Assembly (NCBI GenBank): GCA_021324855.1
Contig: JAJPIG010000026.1
Coordinates: 62,001-126,000 of the forward strand
From: Pseudomonadota bacterium
GTDB lineage: Bacteria > Desulfobacterota > Binatia > Binatales > Binataceae
DNA length: 64,000 nucleotides
Reading direction: 5' to 3'
This document shows, piece by piece, positions 19,601 to 27,144 of the stretch. The stretch's first letter is position 1; the number at the start of each line of letters is the position of its first letter. A program made the translations under genes and the position numbers. The notes under the pieces are model-generated. The model ran no database searches and had not been told where the DNA came from. It saw nothing but the letters and a program-made list of their open reading frames with translations.

Positions 19601-21589
19601 CAGGCGCGTTAGGTCGAGCGATTCATCGAGCGTGCGGCGGCTCCAGTCCAGATCGGCTTCGACGCGCGACAGCATCCCGGGCAGATCGCGCAGGTTGTTG
19701 CGCACCCGCGCCGGCAACCCGCTCATCGCGTGCGGGACCACTTCGGCGCTCGCGATGCCGGTCAGCTCCTGCACCAACTCCGGGGAGACCGTGAATTCGA
19801 CCGGATGCCGCCGCATCACGGACATCGTATAGACTGCGGTCGGCGCGCCGAGCGTGAGCTCGACAGGATGATAGCTGGCGTCGAAGCCCTCTCGATCGAG
19901 GAGATGACTCATCAGGACGCCGTTGATGCCGACCCAGACGCCGTTGTCGTACTTTGCCAGCTCGATCCAACGCTCGGCAAACTCGGCGGCGCGCTGCAGA
20001 TAGATGTCGGTGAAGCAGGCGTAGCCGCGACGCGAATCGAGCAGGCGCAGATCGTCGCGCATGGTCGCGACTGCGGTGTCGCTGGTGACGAAGCGGACAT
20101 CGTCAAGGCTTTCGAACAGGCGCTCGATTTCAGCGCCGTCGGGATGCACGTCGGCGAACCGCTCGACCGGCCGGTAGCGTTCGCTCAATTTGAGCGCCTC
20201 CCACACCGCGCTCCAAAAATGGATGAACCGCGATTGCTGCCCCGCGTCCATCGAGGACAAATCGGCGCGTTCCTCGATAATTGCCGTGAGATCGCCGAGC
20301 GTCAGTCCGAAGCGATTCTCGAGCTCGGTGAGCCGCGCGCGATCGATTCCGGCGCGGACCTGAATTTCGTAATAGATGCCGCCGGTGCGTGCGAATAATC
20401 GCGTTGGCAGTTGATCGAAAAAATTCGCGTGACGTACATAAAGGAAGCGACCCTCCGGCGGCGCCTCGAGCGACTCGCCGCCCTCGATCGCGGGCGCACG
20501 CCCCCCGCCTAGATGACAGAAAAAGATTCGCGCGCCGGCTGCGGAAGGCGACGGCAGATGCCCGCGGCGACGGAGTTCGCGCGCCGCGATGCCCAGGACG
20601 TCGGCTGAGATGTCCGAAAGCACCACACGAAGTCGCCGGTAGTAGTCCGCGTGATTATCGCGCAACCAGTCGAGCAGTCCGGCGATGAACCCGCCCGAGC
20701 CCGGCGCCTTCTCACCGATCCAGAGTTCCTCGTCGGGACCAATCGCGCCTTCGCGCTCGAGTTCGCGCACATGGCCCGCGAACCGCGCCGCGGCTTCATC
20801 GATGAATTCCTGATGATTCGATTCGGCGCGTCCCTTCGGCAGCGCCCGCTGATAACTCTTGCCGGTAACGGTTTCCCAGACGCTCAGGAAGCGCCAGAAC
20901 GCGCGATTGAAATTCCATACGCAGGTGCGGTCATAGCTGACGAACTGGCCGTCGAGCCAAACCGGCTCCGCGCCCTCGACCGCGCCGGTCAGCTCATTTT
21001 CGAGCGCCTGCGCGAAATCGTCGCGCTTCTCGAGCTGGGCCACGTCGATGATCGCCGAATCGACGCCCCATTGGACCTGCACGGGACGGTGGAATGTCGC
21101 GTGATCGTGATGGCGCTCGACGGTATAGGAAAGCCGCGCTGCCGCGGATCCCGGCGCGAGGCTGTCGAGCACGCCCAGCACCGCGCGATGTTGCCCGATC
21201 GAAATCAGACCGCGCGGATCATTGAAGGTAACTCTCACGCCGGAGCGAAGCTGCGTGCGCTGCGGGAACAGGCGATCGAGCATCCGGCTCGCCGGCGGAA
21301 AATCGCCCGTCAGCAGCAGATGTTCGAGCGGGACCAGATCGGCTGAGCTCGCCCTGCTGCCGATACGCCGATTAAGGCGGGCGCGCAGCTCGGGATGGCG
21401 CGCGTTGAGCGGCACCATCAGATTGGCGAGGCGTCCGCGGTCGTCCGCCGCGAGGCGGTTCGCAAGCTCAATGTAAAGCCGTTTGAGGCGCGCGAAGTCG
21501 CCGTCGACCGCCACCCAGCCGCGGCGCAGTTCGCGCGCAACCCGCGCGGCAAGCGTCAGCAGGTTGGTGGTGGGCGAAATCGCGTACAT
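16694..21589 (-). CDS. Giant fusion: putative methyltransferase + methylenetetrahydrofolate reductase-like + MTHFR C-terminal Cys domain
   Basis: 1631 residues, three recognisable parts. Residues about 200-500 look like a SAM-dependent methyltransferase: GEKAPGSGGFIAG (near 300) as glycine motif I, then RVVLSDIS as the ribose acid. Residues about 730-1010 match the MetF barrel: AVSLTSGRMADPR, VVLTLDMCDR, NLFIVTGDFE, GADLLFTQPIYD. Residues about 1320-1450 match the MTHFR C-terminal domain: KHPLFGQILCGGPCG, then CPKSLRNGACG and GLC...KPCIFC. A stretch of about 85 residues with a hydrophobic segment splits that Cys motif. The gene starts 15 bases after the upstream MetE-like stop, so the two are co-transcribed. 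Role inferred: methyl transfer coupled to methyl-THF. An ordinary MetF exists elsewhere, so this is not the housekeeping enzyme. Confidence 0.82.
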   Translation of the reverse strand: MYAISPTTNLLTLAARVARELRRGWVAVDGDFARLKRLYIELANRLAADDRGRLANLMVPLNARHPELRARLNRRIGSRASSADLVPLEHLLLTGDFPPASRMLDRLFPQRTQLRSGVRVTFNDPRGLISIGQHRAVLGVLDSLAPGSAAARLSYTVERHHDHATFHRPVQVQWGVDSAIIDVAQLEKRDDFAQALENELTGAVEGAEPVWLDGQFVSYDRTCVWNFNRAFWRFLSVWETVTGKSYQRALPKGRAESNHQEFIDEAAARFAGHVRELEREGAIGPDEELWIGEKAPGSGGFIAGLLDWLRDNHADYYRRLRVVLSDISADVLGIAARELRRRGHLPSPSAAGARIFFCHLGGGRAPAIEGGESLEAPPEGRFLYVRHANFFDQLPTRLFARTGGIYYEIQVRAGIDRARLTELENRFGLTLGDLTAIIEERADLSSMDAGQQSRFIHFWSAVWEALKLSERYRPVERFADVHPDGAEIERLFESLDDVRFVTSDTAVATMRDDLRLLDSRRGYACFTDIYLQRAAEFAERWIELAKYDNGVWVGINGVLMSHLLDREGFDASYHPVELTLGAPTAVYTMSVMRRHPVEFTVSPELVQELTGIASAEVVPHAMSGLPARVRNNLRDLPGMLSRVEADLDWSRRTLDESLDLTRLMRELYYHSPPAAGERSLFLKMAALVGEVLDRNRERRVRIEVELTEQDLPALEDFLDHRPIAELPMELVQTVASEADALEVAIRLPTIAHKLKQGEFLMLAEVDMPRALTQEQLRRRILQFQSHVDAVSLTSGRMADPRFLRSRELLAMPLLGMVHPDRVVLTLDMCDRTANDLERDIRLAERHGVHNLFIVTGDFERDSNWTLDSVNGIRIADRMRQGEGSDGRPLEERSRILIAGALTLGGIPDLRSRVERDIGLKLDAGADLLFTQPIYDLALADGILGLVAERDSDRPLRLVAEILPLQSLDVVRNLSQTPGISIPPQMLAAYEQIDRNVAAFFAAAEDQRLAPEAEDALFVERVFESVAEVPGYPGFFSLERARALVKPMRRAVSDARSKALEGREFEAGRRAARRSVLSEIGFGFAESAMAMLIERTEVAGFLFVARTGRDLRRMVRAAERIRERRKPSAVSIRENVNRVDAGRRYGSELIEIADRLAPWGLSLPDRTPTDRLAPALIRGAEDGAPAVLTRVDLDGDGRHPGAVPPSVQMLTDALAASGGVKALDLEVLCVPAGWERNSAVIRTSLERADCELKVSLRELQTADSRAHRVTVRLRGEPWKVRAARFIERHPALYGLATLGEFWLKHPLFGQILCGGPCGVSGAWQFTCTMAKTFTTRRQIERNLLERPIFIEARAAAAAGTSLHRWSWRAWEAAMRAMLWPPILLRKIIVAIAASFPTAWFIDAKSRWQVLATRIFNHLECPKSLRNGACGAPSAEGLCGELMKYGISKPCIFCYRNSRDRFGALRAARLTARAERWRRAWLGWFGELPAMAFRTWAAFLDRRPLSLKIYPPVDLNVPGASAIISAMRERFHGATIFGNPALLPAGFHRSEISVRARTPLGRRMLDEVRRHIKPTIEDAKGASHALAMVLKAMGEAAERIRPASGAGSDSETTYERMFMSQVDAARRGAHRPP

Positions 21590-21604
21590 CAGCGGATGCG
21601 GGTT

Positions 21605-22642
21605 TTACGGAACTTCTTCTTCGATCGCGGCCGCGCCGAGACCGATCTCGCCGCGTGCGATGCGCGCGGCTTCGCTGAGCGCGCGCAGCTTGGCGCGCGC
21701 CAGCGATCGGTCGAGTAGCACGAGGCCGCAATCCGGCGCGAGCCACAGGCGATCGGGCGTGATGTACCGGAGCGCATCGCGAATCCGTCGCGCCAACTCT
21801 GCGGGATTTTCGGCGTGACGCGAACCGATATCGATAAGGCCGAACAGAACCTCCTTGTGGCCGCACAACTTAACGACGCTCGGATCGAGCCGCGGCGCAG
21901 CGCATTCGAGCGAGATCTGGTCGACGCGCGATTCGTTCAGGAACGGCAGCAGCACCTCGTAGCCATGCTCGCGGACCTTTGGCCCGTCGATCGGATAACC
22001 GTAGCAGACATGGACGGTGGTCTTCGCGCCGATGCCCTCGAAGCATCGATTGAGCGCTTCGATGCCCCAGTCGCGGACGCGCTCGGGATAGCGCGTGAAG
22101 GCCGGCTCGTCAACCTGCACGATGTCGCACCCGGCGCGCTCCCAATCCTTGAGCTCGAGATTGATCGCCGCCGCGAGATCCATCGCAAGCGCGCGCTCGT
22201 CGCCGCCGTAATGCTGGTCATGGCTGGTGTCCACGATGGTCATCGGACCTGGCGCGGCCATCCGGATTCCACGGCGGGTGGCGGCGCGCAGGAAGCGCAC
22301 GTCATCGACGGCAATCGGACCGCTGCGTTCGATCGCGCCGACGATCCGCGGCGCATCAAACTCGCGATTGCTGCCACGCAGCCGCTTGCGTGCGAGGCGG
22401 TTGAAGTCGAAGCCCTTGAGGCGGCGGGTGAAGTAATAGACGAAATTATCGCGGCGTTGCTCGCCGTCGCTGATCACGTCGATTCCGGCGCGTTCCTGGT
22501 CGCCGATCGCGAGCAGCGTCGCATCGTCCTGTCCTTCGCGCAGCACCTTGGTTTCCAGACGCCATCCCCCGAAGAAGGCGCCGAAAGGATTCGAGAGCCA
22601 CAGCGGCTTCGGATAGCTCCCCACTACGGTCGTCTTCAGCAT
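21605..22642 (-). CDS. MetE-like methyltransferase (cobalamin-independent methionine synthase core)
   Basis: A 345-residue protein of the UROD/MetE C-terminal fold. It opens TTVVGSYPKP, as MetE cores do, and has GIDVISDGE. Zinc ligands typical of MetE are present: His and Cys in VHVCYG, Glu in SLECAAP and Cys in APDCGL. It lacks the MetE N-terminal half, so it is a core-type enzyme that may take methyl groups from a different donor (methyl-THF monoglutamate or a methyl-corrinoid). First gene of an operon with the MTHFR fusion; divergent from another MetE-like gene at 22740. Confidence 0.88.
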   Translation of the reverse strand: MLKTTVVGSYPKPLWLSNPFGAFFGGWRLETKVLREGQDDATLLAIGDQERAGIDVISDGEQRRDNFVYYFTRRLKGFDFNRLARKRLRGSNREFDAPRIVGAIERSGPIAVDDVRFLRAATRRGIRMAAPGPMTIVDTSHDQHYGGDERALAMDLAAAINLELKDWERAGCDIVQVDEPAFTRYPERVRDWGIEALNRCFEGIGAKTTVHVCYGYPIDGPKVREHGYEVLLPFLNESRVDQISLECAAPRLDPSVVKLCGHKEVLFGLIDIGSRHAENPAELARRIRDALRYITPDRLWLAPDCGLVLLDRSLARAKLRALSEAARIARGEIGLGAAAIEEEVP

Positions 22643-22739
22643 TACTGGTTCACTCCCCGGGCCCCGTAGCTTGACTTCTCGCGCAAAGTCGCTGCTTTAT
22701 CAAGCCACGCCGGAGTTTTTGGACGAGGAGCAACGTCAG

Positions 22740-23816
22740 ATGGGCCGAATTGACAAAAACCTGATGCTGGTTGGCAGTATCCCGCTCGAGACCGTCGAGG
22801 AAGTCTTCCGTACCTGCGCGGCGGCGATCGGCAACGAGGTCTTCTGTCTGCCCGATGGCGAGGTCGGCGACCGGCTGTGGTGGACAAATTTCCAATGCTA
22901 TCGCGTGCTGCACGGGCATCCAGACCTTGAGACCGTGCGCCGTCCCGATCCGGTCAACGGGGTCGAGAACTGGAAGCCGCGCGGCTACGTCGATCAATGG
23001 CAGTTCCGGGTGCGTTCCGGGGTGAAGGAGGTCCACTTTGGAGATCCCGGGTGGCGTCTCGGCTATACGAAGGAAGCGGTCAATTCGTATTTCATCTTCA
23101 AGACGCTTCGCGAGCAGGGCGTGATTCCGCGCGACGTGCGGCTCCAGGTCTGCATCCCGCTGACTGGGAGCATCGTCGAGCACTATTTCCGCAATCCCGC
23201 CGACTACCCGATCGTGAAGCCGGCCTACGAGCAGGCGCTGCGCGATGAGATCGCTAAGATGTGCGAGAAGATTCCGCATCGCGACCTCGCGATCCAGTGG
23301 GACGCCTGCTCGGAAATCCTGGACCTCGAAGGCTTTTACGATTGGACGCCGAAGGAAGACAAATTCGAGCGTCTGGTCTCAGCCTGTGAACGCGTCACGC
23401 CCGGAATCCCGGACGACGTGATGGTCGGCTATCACTTCTGCTACGGGACGCTCGGCGGATGGCCGATCATCCCGATCAAAGACTTGGACCTGTGCGTCAG
23501 GCTTGCGAATGCGTCGGTCGCGCGATCGGGCCGGCGCGTCGATTTCGTGCACATCCCGGCGCCGCACGATCGCACTGACGATGCGTTTTACGCGCCGCTG
23601 AAAAACCTGAAGATTGGCGATACAAAACTCTTCCTCGGCCTGATTCATCACACCGACGGCATCGAGGGGTTTAAGCGCCGGCTGGCGGTTGCGCGGAAGT
23701 ATGCGTCCGATTTCGGGGTCGCATCGGTATGCGGCTACGGCCGCCGGCCGACGGCAGAATTAGCGCCCGCACTGAAAGCGCATCGCGAGGCGGCAGAGGT
23801 GATGCGAATGGCTTGA
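22740..23816 (+). CDS. Divergent MetE/UROD-fold protein
   Basis: A 358-residue protein distantly related to the MetE core: NLMLVGSIPLE at the N-terminus, ...LPDGEVGDR, then YHFCYGTLGG carrying His-x-Cys and SVCGYGRRP carrying the later Cys. Where MetE has a Glu ligand the sequence reads DFVHIPAP, so the third ligand may be His or absent. The ATG at 22740 has GAGGAG nine bases upstream; a TTG at 22671 lacks this. Head to head with the MetE-like gene at 22642 across 97 bases. Reaction unknown; a methyltransferase role is inferred from fold. Confidence 0.8.
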   Translation: MGRIDKNLMLVGSIPLETVEEVFRTCAAAIGNEVFCLPDGEVGDRLWWTNFQCYRVLHGHPDLETVRRPDPVNGVENWKPRGYVDQWQFRVRSGVKEVHFGDPGWRLGYTKEAVNSYFIFKTLREQGVIPRDVRLQVCIPLTGSIVEHYFRNPADYPIVKPAYEQALRDEIAKMCEKIPHRDLAIQWDACSEILDLEGFYDWTPKEDKFERLVSACERVTPGIPDDVMVGYHFCYGTLGGWPIIPIKDLDLCVRLANASVARSGRRVDFVHIPAPHDRTDDAFYAPLKNLKIGDTKLFLGLIHHTDGIEGFKRRLAVARKYASDFGVASVCGYGRRPTAELAPALKAHREAAEVMRMA

Positions 23817-23873
23817 CGAATCAACGTTCCCGGCCTCATCGATGCCGCCTGCGATGCCATCTGCGCCCAAGCG

Positions 23874-25103
23874 CTATTGCGTGATGCGGGCGACGATCTT
23901 CGATGCGATGGTTTCGAAAACCGCCTGCAACTGCGATGGGTCGGGGGCGAACACCGCCTCGCCTTCCGGTTGGCTGGGGTCAAACGTCGGACTGGCGGGA
24001 TCGTTCGCAATCTCCTGCAGGAAGGTTTGGCTGATCTTGTTACCGAGGCCGATCGAGTAGATCACGATATTCTGGGCACGCATCGCACCGGCCACCTGCA
24101 GCGAGCGATAGGCAGCGTCGGCAGAGATGTTCTGCTCACCCGTCGGCGGCGGCACTAGCGGCATGTTGGCGCCCGCGACCTGCGACGGAAAGGTCGTCGC
24201 GCCGCAGAATCCGGGCCTGCCGTTGTGCGGGTTCATGAATGAGACACCGTTACACCAGCCTACCGCGGCTTCCGGCGGAGAGCATCCGCCAAAATTCAAC
24301 ACCGTATTCGGCGGACAGTTGAGCGTGTCCTGGATGGTGTTCGCCCAGCCGTCGGTGAAGAAAACCGCAACTTTCACCACTTCCTGGCCCGGCGAGACCG
24401 TCACCGTGTTAATTTGATCGAATCCATCCTGCAGGCCGGCCTGCGAGAACGTGCCGCCGTTAAAATTCATCTGGCTGACCGCGCCATCGATCGGACTCAC
24501 GAAGTTCGTACCGATCGGAACGTCGATGGTGGCGGTCGAAGAGAAGCTCACGTCCGCAACCTCGTCGGTGCTGTTATCGAAATAGGTAAGAAAGTTCTGA
24601 ACCGCAGGAGGTAGCGCCTGGGCTCCGCCGTTCAGGTTCATCGAACCCGACCGGTCCAGAACTAGCGACATGATGAGCGTCGGGCGTGTAACCTGCGCGG
24701 TCGAGGTGACCTGGATGGTTTTGAAATTTGGAAGAAGACGCAGGAAGAACGTGTTGATGGTCGCGGTAGCGCTGACATTCACGACGGTATTGTTGCTGCC
24801 ATTGGCGAATGACACGGTGACGGTGGGCGTGGCGGCATTTGCGCTGGTTGGCGACCCGTAGTTTACGTTGAAGGCGGCCTGAGCGGCCGCGATCGCCGCC
24901 GATTGCCCGAAATTGATGTTGCGCATCGCAGAGAGCGCCGCCGCGTCGACCGCCTTCGAGAGTTTAGCCCGCGTGACGTAAGCGAAGCCCAAGTCGACCG
25001 CGAGGCTGGTCGAGAGCAGCAGCACCGGCAGGACGATCGCTAAAACGACGATGATCTGACCGCGGCTGCGCTTGCCTTCCCGGTTGTAATGCGTCGGATT
25101 CAT
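23874..25103 (-). CDS. TadG-like protein with von Willebrand A domain
   Basis: A 409-residue protein with an N-terminal Tad/TadE-type segment RGQIIVVLAIVLPVLLL (membrane helix), the typical AVDAAALSAMR helix and then a vWA domain. The MIDAS motif DRSGSM lies near residue 153, with a later acidic FTDGWAN. TadG proteins are envelope components of Flp pilus/tight adherence systems. It follows two TadE-like genes with 13-base gaps. The vWA region holds several cysteines (CPPN, GGC, GWC, FCG) that may form disulfides outside the membrane. No secretion ATPase or secretin is nearby. Confidence 0.88.
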   Translation of the reverse strand: MNPTHYNREGKRSRGQIIVVLAIVLPVLLLSTSLAVDLGFAYVTRAKLSKAVDAAALSAMRNINFGQSAAIAAAQAAFNVNYGSPTSANAATPTVTVSFANGSNNTVVNVSATATINTFFLRLLPNFKTIQVTSTAQVTRPTLIMSLVLDRSGSMNLNGGAQALPPAVQNFLTYFDNSTDEVADVSFSSTATIDVPIGTNFVSPIDGAVSQMNFNGGTFSQAGLQDGFDQINTVTVSPGQEVVKVAVFFTDGWANTIQDTLNCPPNTVLNFGGCSPPEAAVGWCNGVSFMNPHNGRPGFCGATTFPSQVAGANMPLVPPPTGEQNISADAAYRSLQVAGAMRAQNIVIYSIGLGNKISQTFLQEIANDPASPTFDPSQPEGEAVFAPDPSQLQAVFETIASKIVARITQ

Positions 25104-25116
25104 CGCGACCTCCGGA

Positions 25117-25647
25117 TCAGAAATACGCCACTTGGTAGAGGGGCGATGGAATTACAATGTTCAGCAGACGTCCGAGCGGCGTGATCGATTGGTAGTTGTA
25201 AAAGATTTCGGTGATGTAGATCGTCTGCCCGTTTTGCAGCATGTTGGCCGATCCGGCGGGAACCGTTGCCGTGCTTCCAACCCCATTGCCGATCTTGCTC
25301 GCGGCAACAATGCCTCCGAGCGATGCCTGGCCGGTGATCTTGCTGACGTTCCTCTGGGTCTGGACGGAAGTCACGATCACTTCCCCGTTATTCGAATTAA
25401 GCGGGGCGAAGCCGTTGATGACGGCCTGCGCGGCTTGCGCCAAGGTGTCACCGCGCGAGGCGAGATTCGAACCTTGCCGGCTGAGGCCAATCATTACCTG
25501 CTCGTAGTTAAGCGCGCGGCCAAAATCGACCAGGATCGATACGGCGGCCAACAGAATGCCCACCGCTGCCAGAAACTCCAGCATCGATTGACCGGGTTTG
25601 CAGCTCTTCGGGCGGTTGCGTATCGAATTCTGGACTGAGGTGAACAT
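25117..25647 (-). CDS. TadE-like pseudopilin (second)
   Basis: A 176-residue protein with a short basic leader, the prepilin-like KPGQSMLEFL segment and a 20-residue membrane helix (residues about 20-45). The rest is a Ser/Thr/Asn/Gly-rich exported domain ending YQVAYF. The motif fits TadE-family minor pilins, although the sequence is divergent. Middle gene of the three-gene operon 26131-23874. Confidence 0.78.
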   Translation of the reverse strand: MFTSVQNSIRNRPKSCKPGQSMLEFLAAVGILLAAVSILVDFGRALNYEQVMIGLSRQGSNLASRGDTLAQAAQAVINGFAPLNSNNGEVIVTSVQTQRNVSKITGQASLGGIVAASKIGNGVGSTATVPAGSANMLQNGQTIYITEIFYNYQSITPLGRLLNIVIPSPLYQVAYF

Positions 25648-25660
25648 GGCGGATGCCGTT

Positions 25661-26131
25661 TCAGTTGGTTTGATTCGCCGGGAACGGCTCGTTTTTGAAG
25701 GTGGTGCTCGAAGTGAACGTGTACGTCCCGTTGGGGAAGAACTGAGCCACGATCGGGGTCATCAATTTCAGGTTCGTGGTGAGTGAAATCGTCACCGTGT
25801 CTCCGGGCCCACCCGCACTGCCATTGCCTCCCTGCAGACTCGATATCTGGATGTTGGTGAGGGACACGCCGGGCCAGGCCGCCTGCTCAGCGATATCGAT
25901 GATCGACTGGACGCGCGAAAGGTAGGTGCCGGGTGAATTCGGGTTCGGCAGGTGGTTTCCGGTCGAGGCGAAGCGGCCCGCCTGATCGACCGCATCCTGA
26001 AGATTTATCTGCACGAAAAACATCCGACTGAAGTCGAGCAGCGCGCACATCAGCAGGAGGAACGCCGGTAGAACCAGGATGAACTCCGCGGCCGTCTGTC
26101 CTTTCAGTTTCTTACAGCTTTTTTTCGGCAT
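25661..26131 (-). CDS. TadE-like pseudopilin (first)
   Basis: A 156-residue protein starting MPKKSCKKLKGQTAAEFILV: the G-Q-x-A-x-E-F motif and following helix are classic TadE. The mature part resembles small pilus-associated beta-rich domains. The ATG at 26131 is preferred over an upstream in-frame ATG at 26218 because it leaves the basic leader immediately before the motif. It heads the tad operon. A/T-rich DNA with an inverted repeat lies upstream. Confidence 0.85.
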   Translation of the reverse strand: MPKKSCKKLKGQTAAEFILVLPAFLLLMCALLDFSRMFFVQINLQDAVDQAGRFASTGNHLPNPNSPGTYLSRVQSIIDIAEQAAWPGVSLTNIQISSLQGGNGSAGGPGDTVTISLTTNLKLMTPIVAQFFPNGTYTFTSSTTFKNEPFPANQTN

Positions 26132-26240
26132 GGATGGTCCGCCGGCACGAATTGCGTCTCTGAAATCCGTGGATGCGGGAAAATTTAATCCACGCGTTAT
26201 GCTAGGCCTTCTCCACATATGTAGGCATTAACTTAGCAGA

Positions 26241-26273
26241 ATTATCACACAACCAGTCAAGGTTCGTGATAAT
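26241..26273. repeat. Inverted repeat upstream of tad operon
   Basis: Arms ATTATCAC and GTGATAAT separated by 17 bases. It lies 110 bases upstream of the first TadE start and just beyond the stop of the candidate gene at 26312-26590. It could be an operator for the tad operon or an A/T-rich hairpin ending the upstream operon. Confidence 0.4.
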
Positions 26274-26311
26274 CGGATTATTTTGCCTTTTTATTGGACC
26301 GATGCAGACGT

Positions 26312-26590
26312 TCAGGAAATAAAAAAGGGCCGCGTTTTGCAGAAAAGTAGCTCATGAATGCGGGCGGCATATATCTTCGCGATCCGGCGGCCGGCAAACC
26401 GTGGTATGTCGCCAAGAACGAGGTAAGGGACCGAAAGGTCCAAGGCTCTCTGTACAAAGAGGCTTTGACGAACCGCAAGCGCACGAATCGTCTCCTCGCT
26501 CTCATTGATTTCGGCTCTTTCAGTTCCGATCCGTTCAAACGTCCAGGCCTTTCCGTTTTGATCTTCTACTGGCCGGAGAAAAGCGCTCAC
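26312..26590 (-). CDS. Candidate hypothetical protein coupled to the RNA methyltransferase
   Basis: A 92-residue ORF with a GTG start overlapping the upstream TGA (GTGA), the arrangement used throughout this operon. It encodes [15 protein letters not shown], an acidic/basic helical middle and a C-terminus ending FFIS; no family is recognised. It occupies the place where rplS often follows, but it is not L19. The opposite strand is also open here (26354-26650), which weakens the call. If not coding, 26219-26586 is an empty gap holding the tad promoter. Confidence 0.4.
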   Translation of the reverse strand: MSAFLRPVEDQNGKAWTFERIGTERAEINESEETIRALAVRQSLFVQRALDLSVPYLVLGDIPRFAGRRIAKIYAARIHELLFCKTRPFFIS

Positions 26591-27144
26591 ACTCCCCGCA
26601 ACCGATCCAGGATCGCGGCAACGGCGGCGCGCACCGACAGATGGTTGTAATTGCCGGGGCCTCGGACCGGCGCGAGGGCGATATCGGCGCGATTCAGAAT
26701 CTCGGGCGCGAGGCCAAAACCTGTGCCGAACAACAGCACGATCGGAGGACCATCGGGCGTTTCGATCTTTTCGCGCAGTTCACGAAAGCTCACCCCAGTT
26801 GGATTGCGGGCGGAGGTCGAAACCAGGATAGGCCTGGCGCCCGACTCGTGGTGTACCACCGTCAGCGCCTCGTCCAGCGTCGCAACGACGCGCGCTAGCC
26901 TGAGCGCCTCTTCGCGGCGCGAATCGAAGGCGCGGCCCGGCTCCTCGAACCAATGCTCGATTACCCGCGCGGCGAACTCGCGCTGCTCAGCCACCGGATG
27001 AACCACGAAAAATCCGCGCGCCTCGTAAGTACGCGCCGAGCGCGCAAGATCGTGGATATCAAGGCTCGTGATCGCGGCGGTGACGATGCGCGCATTGCGA
27101 TCGACCACCGGATGATGCAGGAGCGCGATGTAGAGGTCAGCCAC
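26587..27144 (-). CDS. RNA methyltransferase, SPOUT-type domain
   Basis: About 185 residues, beginning [14 protein letters not shown], then [13 protein letters not shown]-like and FFVVHPV segments, a central [10 protein letters not shown], and a C-terminal knot-like region [14 protein letters not shown] followed by [11 protein letters not shown]. This matches the TM1570-type RNA methyltransferase found after trmD in many Deltaproteobacteria and Aquificae. The GTG at 27144 overlaps the end of trmD by 8 bases; the longer open frame upstream is trmD shadow. Target nucleotide unknown. Confidence 0.85.
   Translation of the reverse strand: MADLYIALLHHPVVDRNARIVTAAITSLDIHDLARSARTYEARGFFVVHPVAEQREFAARVIEHWFEEPGRAFDSRREEALRLARVVATLDEALTVVHHESGARPILVSTSARNPTGVSFRELREKIETPDGPPIVLLFGTGFGLAPEILNRADIALAPVRGPGNYNHLSVRAAVAAILDRLRGV

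Noticed and set aside
26354-26650. 98-codon plus-strand frame in the tad/RNA methyltransferase gap
   Set aside because: It runs into the RNA methyltransferase gene and lacks a ribosome site; the opposing GTGA-coupled frame fits the operon better.
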